Assembly (NCBI GenBank): GCA_019117325.1
Contig: DWZY01000391.1
Coordinates: 1 to 6,863, forward strand
Direction: 5' to 3'
DNA: 6,863 nt
From: Candidatus Brevibacterium intestinigallinarum
GTDB lineage: Bacteria > Actinomycetota > Actinomycetes > Actinomycetales > Brevibacteriaceae
A program made the position numbers and the translations under genes. This document shows, piece after piece, positions 1 to 4,238 of this stretch. Under the pieces are notes generated by a model. The model was not told where the DNA came from. It saw nothing but the letters and a program-made list of their open reading frames with translations, and made no database searches. Each line of letters begins with the position of its first letter. The stretch's first letter is position 1.

Positions 1-1249
1 CGGACTGAGTCCTGCGGTTCGCCAGCAGGGCGAACACGATGTTGACGAGCAGGACGACGCCGGCGATCGCGTTGATGAGGAAGAAGCCGCCCAGGCCCAG
101 GAGGGTGCCGGCGAAGGCGGCCATGAACGCGCCGCCCAGGTTCATCGCGGAATCGGAGATGCCCTGCAGGGGGACCCGCATGCGGGCGTCCACGCTCTTG
201 ACCAGCAGCGCCGAGCCGCCGATGAGGAACATCGACCAGCCCACACCCAGCAGGAAGAGGGCGGTGTTGAGGATGACGAAGTGCGAGGTGGGCAGCAGCG
301 AGTCGTAGATGCCCAGCGCGACGGTCACGGCGTAGACGACCATGCCTGCATTGATGACGGTGCGCGGCCCCCAGCGGTCGGACATCCAGCCGAACACGGG
401 CGAGAAGACGTACATGCCCATGATGTGGATGCTCACGACGATGCCCACCGCGGTGAGGTCGAAGTGCTGGTGGTCCATGTGCACCGGGGTCATGACCATG
501 ACGTTCGTCATGATCATTTGGCCCGTGATGACGGTGATGACCGCGTAGCGGGCGACGGGCCGGGACAGGAGGTAGCGGAGGGACTCGCCCAGGGAGGGGC
601 GGTCGGTCTGCGCGGGGGATGCGGCCTGGGCAGCGGCGGGTGCGGTGCCCTGTGCAGCGGCCCGTGCCGCGGTGCGCTGGGAGCCCAGCGAGAAGGCGGC
701 GAGGGCGGCCAGCGCGAAGCAGCCCATCGAGATGAGGTAGGGGCCGGAGAGGGGGTTCACGCCCAGGAACTCGCCCAGGCGCGAGCCCGGCTCTGTGAAG
801 TTGGGGCCCAGGACGGACCCGACCGTCGTCGCCCAGATGACGATCGACATGGCCTGGCCGGGCTTCTGCGGGTTCACCGAGTCCGAGGCCGCATACCGGG
901 CCTGCAGACCGGCTGCGGTCGACGAGCCGCACATCATCATGCCCAGCATGAAGAGGGGCAGGAACTCGACGGCGACACCGGTGAGGACGACGGCGGCGCC
1001 CAGCGTGCCGGTGCCGAAGCCCAGGGTCAGGGCGGTGCGGCGGCCGTAGCGGGCGGCCAGCGTGGCCAGCGGGTAGGCGACGAGGCCGGCACCCAGGATG
1101 ACGCTCATCTGCGCGAAGCCGGCCATGGCGGTCTGGCCGGTGATCTGCTCGGCGAGCAGGCCGCCCACCGCGTACCCGGATGCGATCCCCGCGCCGGAGA
1201 ACAGCTGGGCGGTGAAGAGTTTCGCGAGAGTGAGTCTCTGGGAAGCCAC
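1..1249 (-). CDS. MFS transporter (drug/metabolite efflux type), C-terminus cut by window edge
   Basis: The minus-strand frame is open from a GTG at 1249 to the left edge, giving 416 residues without a stop. MFS proteins of this type usually run about 400-450 residues, so only the tail is missing. The GTG is chosen because AAGGA lies 8 nt upstream and the protein then opens directly into helix 1. About twelve hydrophobic segments are readable, in two halves separated by an Ala/Gln-rich cytoplasmic loop (about residues 190-220). The loop between helices 8 and 9 has a good MFS motif A (GWMSDRWGPR, about 287-296). The equivalent 2-3 loop reads LAARYGRR (about 64-71) with Ala where Asp is usual. 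It should be an inner-membrane, proton-coupled exporter or importer; substrate is unknown. It diverges from a GntR regulator that probably controls it. Family is confident, specificity is not. Confidence 0.9.
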   Translation of the reverse strand, partial: MASQRLTLAKLFTAQLFSGAGIASGYAVGGLLAEQITGQTAMAGFAQMSVILGAGLVAYPLATLAARYGRRTALTLGFGTGTLGAAVVLTGVAVEFLPLFMLGMMMCGSSTAAGLQARYAASDSVNPQKPGQAMSIVIWATTVGSVLGPNFTEPGSRLGEFLGVNPLSGPYLISMGCFALAALAAFSLGSQRTAARAAAQGTAPAAAQAASPAQTDRPSLGESLRYLLSRPVARYAVITVITGQMIMTNVMVMTPVHMDHQHFDLTAVGIVVSIHIMGMYVFSPVFGWMSDRWGPRTVINAGMVVYAVTVALGIYDSLLPTSHFVILNTALFLLGVGWSMFLIGGSALLVKSVDARMRVPLQGISDSAMNLGGAFMAAFAGTLLGLGGFFLINAIAGVVLLVNIVFALLANRRTQS

Positions 1250-1297
1250 GGGGTGCGGTCCTTGCGTCGATGGTGGCCAATCTGGGATACAAGATGG

Positions 1298-1327
1298 ATC
1301 CTACATGGTGCGGGAACGGGGTGGAAA
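1298..1327 (-). promoter_or_regulatory. Candidate promoter of the MFS gene
   Basis: On the minus strand TTTCCA (1327-1322) and TAGGAT (1303-1298) are separated by 18 bp, resembling -35 and -10 boxes. Transcription would begin near 1291 and leave a leader of about 42 nt before the GTG at 1249. This is the most AT-rich stretch of the intergenic region. The -35 match is poor, so this is only a candidate. The 15-bp palindrome at 1338-1352 lies immediately upstream. Confidence 0.35.
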
Positions 1328-1337
1328 GGGGTCTGTG

Positions 1338-1352
1338 ACGGAATGATTCCGT
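1338..1352. promoter_or_regulatory. Perfect 15-bp palindrome, candidate operator for the GntR regulator
   Basis: ACGGAATGATTCCGT consists of two 7-bp arms that are exact reverse complements around a central G. A further ATTCCG half-site follows at 1355-1360. It sits in the gap between the divergent MFS and GntR genes, just upstream of the candidate MFS promoter. FadR/FCD-type GntR regulators usually bind short, odd-centred palindromes and commonly regulate themselves and a divergent neighbour. The palindrome is seen directly; its use as the operator of the adjacent regulator is inferred. Confidence 0.55.
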
Positions 1353-1407
1353 GGATTCCGGTGCCCGCTGGGGGATGGGGCAGGATTGTGGGAACAGGGT
1401 TCGAGGG

Positions 1408-1463
1408 GCTGGATTCGCCGGGCCGGGTTCGCCGGGCTGGGTTCGCCGGGTCGGGTTCGGGTG
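1408..1463. repeat. 14-bp tandem repeat, about four units, intergenic
   Basis: Four consecutive 14-bp units begin at 1408, 1422, 1436 and 1450. Units 1-3 follow G(C/T)(T/C)GG(A/G)TTCGCCGG; the fourth keeps the GGGTTCG core and then diverges. A 14-bp period does not preserve a reading frame, which argues that this stretch is not coding even though an in-frame ATG for the downstream gene exists at 1386. It lies between the candidate operator and the GntR ribosome binding site, so copy-number change would alter the spacing of upstream elements. Confidence 0.8.
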
Positions 1464-1485
1464 ACTGGGTCCGGGGGATACTGGC

Positions 1486-1530
1486 GGGACCGGATCAGCC
1501 GGGACCGGAGGAGCTGGGACCGGAGGAGCG
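1486..1530. repeat. 15-bp tandem repeat, three units, abutting the GntR ribosome binding site
   Basis: Three adjacent 15-bp units start at 1486, 1501 and 1516. Units 2 and 3 are GGGACCGGAGGAGCN and unit 1 ends ATCAGCC instead. The purine-rich GGAGGAG core resembles a Shine-Dalgarno sequence, so the array offers repeated ribosome-binding-like motifs just ahead of the true site at about 1531-1540. A GATACT hexamer at 1477-1482, between the two repeat arrays, could be a -10 box, with transcription starting near 1489 inside the first unit. That promoter has no convincing -35. Confidence 0.8.
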
Positions 1531-1544
1531 AGGGAGGTGGCGAG

Positions 1545-2219
1545 ATGGCGGATGTGACGTCGGCCGCGCGCGGCGACTCCTCCGCGGCGGGGCGCGCCTA
1601 TCGCCACCTGCGCGATGCGATCCTCGAGGGCGAGCTGGCAGCCGGCGAGATGCTGGGCGAAACGGGTCTGGCGCAGCGACTGGGCATGAGCCGGACCCCG
1701 GTGCGCGCCGCACTGCTGCGGCTGCAGGACGAGCGCTGGGTGACGATCTACCCCAAGCGCGGAGCCCTGGTGAACGGTCTGAGCGACCGGGACATCGCAG
1801 AGGTCGCGGATGCCCGATACATGCTGGAGGCGGCCGCGGTGCAGCGGGCGGCTGCGGGGATGATCGAGAAGCTGGTGCCGCGGCTCGAGGAGTCGCTCGC
1901 GCAGCAGGCGGCGGCGCTGGCCGCTGCTGACCTGCGCGCCTTCATCGACTGCACGACGGGCTTCCACCGGATGTTCGTCGAGGCGGGCGGCAATGCGGTG
2001 CTGCTCGAGATGAGCGACCGGCTGGCGGATCGGCGGCGCTACATGCTGTTCCGGCAGGGGGAGCGGCTCATCGAGCGGCGCGAGGAGATGCTCGCCGAGC
2101 ACCGCGCACTCATCGACGCGCTGCGCGAGCACGATGTCGCGCTGTTCGCAGAGACGCTGCGGGCGCACCTGCGCGACACCCATGACGCCGCCGTGGAGCC
2201 GCTGACGTTCGTGCCGTGA
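1545..2219 (+). CDS. GntR-family transcriptional regulator, FadR/FCD type
   Basis: This 224-residue protein has the usual length for FCD-type GntR regulators. The ATG at 1545 is chosen over an in-frame ATG at 1386 because GGGAGGTGG lies just upstream and the 53 extra residues would be translated tandem-repeat DNA. Residues 15-80 form the winged helix-turn-helix, including the typical GLAQRLGMSRTPVRAALLRL recognition region (41-60) and a beta-wing. Residues 85-215 form an all-helical FCD ligand domain. His141, His186 and His208 fit the metal-binding histidines of the family, but the Asp usually four residues before the first His is Thr137; Asp135 is nearby. It diverges from the MFS gene, which it probably represses until a small, perhaps carboxylate-like, effector binds. 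Effector is unknown. Confidence 0.93.
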   Translation: MADVTSAARGDSSAAGRAYRHLRDAILEGELAAGEMLGETGLAQRLGMSRTPVRAALLRLQDERWVTIYPKRGALVNGLSDRDIAEVADARYMLEAAAVQRAAAGMIEKLVPRLEESLAQQAAALAAADLRAFIDCTTGFHRMFVEAGGNAVLLEMSDRLADRRRYMLFRQGERLIERREEMLAEHRALIDALREHDVALFAETLRAHLRDTHDAAVEPLTFVP

Positions 2220-2258
2220 GGGATCGTGCCCTGACAGGGTGCGGCGGGCTGTGGGCTG

Positions 2259-2282
2259 GCCGGGTGCAGGATGTGGCCCGGC
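2259..2282. terminator. Candidate hairpin terminator between convergent genes
   Basis: GCCGGG (2259-2264) and CCCGGC (2277-2282) are perfect complements around a 12-nt loop. The element lies in the 70-bp gap between the convergent GntR and EamA stop codons and could act in both directions. There is no T-run, which is common for GC-rich actinobacterial hairpins but makes the call weak. A shorter CCCTG-A-CAGGG palindrome sits just before it at about 2229-2239. Confidence 0.35.
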
Positions 2283-2289
2283 ACGTTCG

Positions 2290-3366
2290 TCAGTCTGGTG
2301 AGTCCTGCACCGGTAGGTCCGGTGAGTCCGGTGCCGGTTCGTCTGGCGTCTCCAACACCGGGCGGTCGCGCTCGAGCTGCACGACGAAGACCCCGAACAG
2401 GACCAGTGCGCCGCCGATGATCTGCCAGACGGCGAGGGCCTGGTCGAGGATCGCCCACGCGATGAGGGCGGCGAAGATGGTCTCCGTCAGCGCGATGAAC
2501 GAGGCGATGCGGGGGCCGGCCGCGCGCGTGCCCAGCAGTCCGCAGACGTAGGGGACGACCGTCGCCAGCAGCACGAGGATCGCGACCGGCACGTACCAGG
2601 GCAGCTCGTGTCCGGCGACCAGCGCGGTCCCGAAGGTCATGGTGAAGGGCAGGATGCCGATGACGCCCAGCAGGGCGGTGACCGCTCCGCCGGTCATGAG
2701 CCCGAACGACAGCTGGGTCAGGGCGGGCAGGTCGCCGCTGGGGTGGTTGTTGACGAAGAAGTAGGCGGCCATGGCCATCGCAGAGAGGGCGGCCAGGAGC
2801 AGCCCCGGCAGACTCAGGCCCCCTGCGCGGCTGGGGTCGACGACGAGCGCGACGCCGGCCAGGCTGGTGATCGCCCCCAGAATGGTCAGGGTGCGCGGCG
2901 ATCGACCGGTTCGCACCCACAGGAAGAGCACGACCAGCACCGGTGCGGTGCACTTGATGAGGACCGCGACGCTGACCTCGAGGAACGCGATGGCCGCGAA
3001 GTACGACAGCTGCGTGGCCATGACGGCGATGACCGCATAGGCGAGCACCAACCGCCAGGAGCGCAGGACCTGGCGGAAGCGACCTCGGACGGCCAGCAGT
3101 CCCGGGATCAGCAGCACGAGGCCCGCGACGAAGGCGCGCACCGCGACCGCAGCGGCCGGACTCCATCCCGCCTGCAGCAGGGGAGCGACGAACGGGCCGC
3201 TCAGCCCGAAGCCGGCAGCGGATCCGAACATGAGCAGGACGCCCGCTGCCGTCGAGCTCCCCGGCCCGTCGCCGGTGGGCGCGCTGCGGGTCGAGGCGGG
3301 TGGTGAGGTGTGGGGTCCCGTGCGTGCAGCGCAATCGTTCGCAGCATCCGATGCCATGATGCTCAC
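2290..3366 (-). CDS. EamA/DMT-superfamily transporter (putative metabolite or amino acid exporter)
   Basis: This is an inner-membrane protein with two tandem EamA repeats and about ten membrane segments: roughly residues 40-176 and 185-332. The second repeat ends in the family's typical pattern of a conserved acidic residue in helix 9 (TETIF, about 294-298) and a final GGALVLFGVFV helix. The GTG at 3366 is preferred because GGAAGG lies 5 nt upstream; ATG 3357 is in frame three codons later but badly spaced. A longer in-frame start at 3462 would add a Cys/Pro-rich leader without a good ribosome binding site. A 38-residue hydrophilic Pro/Ser/Gly N-terminus precedes helix 1, and a repeated acidic Pro-rich tail follows helix 10. 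The gene diverges from an Lrp/AsnC regulator, a pairing typical of amino acid or metabolite exporters. Substrate is inferred only. Confidence 0.9.
   Translation of the reverse strand: MSIMASDAANDCAARTGPHTSPPASTRSAPTGDGPGSSTAAGVLLMFGSAAGFGLSGPFVAPLLQAGWSPAAAVAVRAFVAGLVLLIPGLLAVRGRFRQVLRSWRLVLAYAVIAVMATQLSYFAAIAFLEVSVAVLIKCTAPVLVVLFLWVRTGRSPRTLTILGAITSLAGVALVVDPSRAGGLSLPGLLLAALSAMAMAAYFFVNNHPSGDLPALTQLSFGLMTGGAVTALLGVIGILPFTMTFGTALVAGHELPWYVPVAILVLLATVVPYVCGLLGTRAAGPRIASFIALTETIFAALIAWAILDQALAVWQIIGGALVLFGVFVVQLERDRPVLETPDEPAPDSPDLPVQDSPD
2297..2344. repeat. 24-bp imperfect tandem repeat encoding the EamA protein tail
   Basis: Two 24-bp units (2297-2320 and 2321-2344) match at about 18 of 24 positions and begin with the identical nonamer GGTGAGTCC. 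On the minus strand they encode two eight-residue units, PDEPAPDS and PDLPVQDS, followed by a final PD before the stop. Because the period is a multiple of three, unit gain or loss would only lengthen or shorten the cytoplasmic tail. Confidence 0.65.
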
Positions 3367-3415
3367 TCGATCCTTCCCGGGCCCGACCATCCAGCAACAT
3401 CGTCCCAGAATGGCG

Positions 3416-3477
3416 CCGCAATAGGTGTGCGGAACTGGACTCGGGTGGGGTGGTCGACGCACGATGCTGTCTTCGTG
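3416..3477. promoter_or_regulatory. Candidate Lrp/AsnC operator region between divergent genes
   Basis: The 179-bp gap between the EamA start and the Lrp start holds two short inverted repeats: CCGCA-N7-TGCGG (3416-3432) and CACGA-N8-TCGTG (3460-3477). They are of the 15-18 bp size that Lrp/AsnC dimers bind, and their centres are about 44 bp apart. They lie upstream of both genes' ribosome binding sites. GCGCAATC (about 3330-3337) and GATTGCGC (about 3497-3504) form a further, widely separated inverted pair. Arms are short and could be chance in GC-rich DNA. Confidence 0.35.
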
Positions 3478-3508
3478 TCCGAAACAGCGATGCAGAGATT
3501 GCGCACGG

Positions 3509-3545
3509 TTGTGGGCTGGGTGGGGCGGACTGCGATACTCGCCGC
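3509..3545 (+). promoter_or_regulatory. Candidate promoter for a leaderless lrp-type mRNA
   Basis: TGCGATACT (3531-3539) is an extended -10 motif (TGn followed by a hexamer matching TATAAT at four of six). A TTGTGG at 3509-3514 lies 19 bp upstream as a possible -35. The last base of the -10 is exactly 7 nt before the A of the ATG at 3546, so transcription would be expected to start on the start codon. No Shine-Dalgarno sequence precedes that ATG, which fits a leaderless transcript, a common arrangement in actinobacteria. Confidence 0.5.
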
Positions 3546-3986
3546 ATGGATGCCATCGATCGCGCGATCATCGCAGTGCTGCGGCGCGATGGTCGCATCT
3601 CCAACCAGGACCTCGCCGCGGAGGTCGGTCTGACCCCCGCCCCCTGCCTGCGCCGCGTCCGCAGGCTCGAGGCCGACGGCGTCATCACGGGGTACCGCGC
3701 CGTGGTCGACCATGCGGCCCTGGACGCGGGCTTCGAGGTCACCATCCACGCGAATCTGGAGAGCAACACGCTGGAGAACGTGGAGGCGTTCGAGCAGCGC
3801 GTGGCCGCGATGGACGAGGTGATCGAGTTCCGCAGGATGTACGGCCGGCCTGACTACATCATCCGCGTGCGCGTCGCAGATGCCCGTGCCTATGAGGAGT
3901 GGCTCATGACCCGGTTCCACGTGCACCAGGCCGTGTCCGGCGTCGACTCGCGGATCACGATGAAGGTCATCAAGCAGGTGGACTGA
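3546..3986 (+). CDS. Lrp/AsnC-family transcriptional regulator
   Basis: This 146-residue protein has the normal length of the family. Residues 3-50 form the N-terminal helix-turn-helix: IDRAIIAVLRRDGRIS, then NQDLAAEVGLTPAPCLRRV, the characteristic recognition helix, then a wing ending DGVITGY. Residues about 64-142 form the RAM ligand-binding and oligomerisation domain, with the GRPDYIIRV strand and the final GVDSRITMKVI strand. The ATG at 3546 gives the canonical MDxID start; a possible upstream extension from 3450 is not homologous in style and lacks a ribosome binding site. It diverges from the EamA transporter, which it probably activates in response to an amino acid or related metabolite, and likely autoregulates. 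Which ligand cannot be told. Confidence 0.94.
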   Translation: MDAIDRAIIAVLRRDGRISNQDLAAEVGLTPAPCLRRVRRLEADGVITGYRAVVDHAALDAGFEVTIHANLESNTLENVEAFEQRVAAMDEVIEFRRMYGRPDYIIRVRVADARAYEEWLMTRFHVHQAVSGVDSRITMKVIKQVD

Positions 3987-4032
3987 CCGACGATTGCTGC
4001 TGCCATCGACCAGCACTGTCCGTGGGGAGTTC

Positions 4033-4050
4033 ATCCTGCCAGTGCAGGAT
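4033..4050 (+). terminator. Candidate terminator downstream of the Lrp/AsnC gene
   Basis: ATCCTGC and GCAGGAT form a perfect 7-bp stem around a CAGT tetraloop. The hairpin begins 47 nt after the regulator's stop codon and lies upstream of the HNH promoter region, so it is well placed to separate the two transcription units. No T-run follows; it could also be a protein-binding palindrome. Confidence 0.5.
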
Positions 4051-4060
4051 CCGCACCTAC

Positions 4061-4076
4061 CGATCAGATCTGTTCG
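4061..4076. promoter_or_regulatory. LexA-box-like palindrome 1 upstream of the HNH gene
   Basis: CGATCAGATCTGTTCG is a 16-bp palindrome with one mismatched pair (14 of 16 positions symmetric). The right arm, TGTTCG followed by A, is identical to that of palindrome 3. The actinobacterial LexA box is CGAAC-N4-GTTCG; here the arms are two bases further apart. It lies just upstream of the candidate -35. Confidence 0.5.
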
Positions 4077-4085
4077 AATAAAGCC

Positions 4086-4115
4086 TTGAATATCGAGCAC
4101 ATAATCGAATAGACT
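4086..4115 (+). promoter_or_regulatory. Candidate promoter of the HNH gene
   Basis: TTGAAT (4086-4091) and TAGACT (4110-4115) are separated by 18 bp and match the consensus hexamers at four of six positions each. This is the most AT-rich stretch in the window. Transcription would begin near 4122, giving a leader of about 115 nt before the chosen start at 4239. The spacer contains palindrome 2, so a bound repressor would directly block RNA polymerase. Confidence 0.5.
4093..4108. promoter_or_regulatory. LexA-box-like element 2 inside the promoter spacer
   Basis: TCGAGCACATAATCGA keeps the TCGA-N8-TCGA frame of the mycobacterial-type SOS box (TCGAAC-N4-GTTCGA) with normal spacing, but differs at three of the twelve specified positions. 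It lies entirely between the candidate -35 and -10 of the HNH gene. This position is ideal for repression; the degenerate sequence makes LexA binding uncertain. Confidence 0.45.
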
Positions 4116-4125
4116 GGTGCTCTGA

Positions 4126-4141
4126 CGAACACAGATGTTCG
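4126..4141. promoter_or_regulatory. LexA-box-like palindrome 3 near the HNH transcription start
   Basis: CGAACACAGATGTTCG has perfect 6-bp arms, CGAACA and TGTTCG, around four bases, and is followed by A as in the SOS-box consensus. Relative to the canonical CGAAC-N4-GTTCG box the half-sites are two bases further apart. It lies just downstream of the predicted transcription start, a usual repressor position. The element is certain as an inverted repeat; the binding protein could be LexA or another repressor. Confidence 0.55.
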
Positions 4142-4180
4142 ATGACGATGCATCAGGTGGATCGCTCGGGCGGCAGGGGG

Positions 4181-4202
4181 ATCGAGTCACTGAAGACTCG
4201 AT
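4181..4202 (+). other. Leader hairpin in the HNH mRNA
   Basis: ATCGAGTC and GACTCGAT form a perfect 8-bp stem around the loop ACTGAA. It lies in the predicted 5' leader, about 36 nt before the start codon and 23 nt before the ribosome binding site. No T-run follows, so a classical terminator is unlikely; it may stabilise the leader, tune translation, or be another dimer-binding site. Function is unknown. Confidence 0.5.
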
Positions 4203-4238
4203 GACTGCGACTGACGACATGGTGCGGAAGGGATGTCG

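Noticed and set aside
1386..1544. A 53-residue N-terminal extension of the GntR protein
   Set aside because: The extension is translated from 14-bp and 15-bp tandem repeats, has no ribosome binding site, and the ATG at 1545 has an excellent one and gives the normal family length.
281..1930. A 549-codon open frame on the plus strand
   Set aside because: It is antisense to the MFS gene and then overlaps the GntR gene out of frame. Its product is His/Asp/Gly/Arg-rich low complexity, typical of a GC-rich shadow frame.
2039..3769. A 576-codon open frame on the minus strand
   Set aside because: It crosses the GntR, EamA and Lrp genes in a wrong frame and gives an Arg/Pro/Ala-rich product with no domain-like pattern; the EamA frame is clearly the real one.
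4033..4050. A riboswitch or attenuator ahead of the HNH gene
   Set aside because: The hairpin lies upstream of the predicted HNH promoter and is better explained as the end of the Lrp transcript.
4061..4141. A CRISPR array, because similar palindromic units recur at about 32-bp intervals
   Set aside because: The units are only 16 bp, differ in sequence, number three, and lie on a promoter; there are no cas genes in the window.
3363..4220. A 285-codon minus-strand frame opposite the Lrp gene
   Set aside because: It is antisense to a certain Lrp/AsnC gene, and its upstream part crosses the AT-rich promoter region; no recognisable domain.
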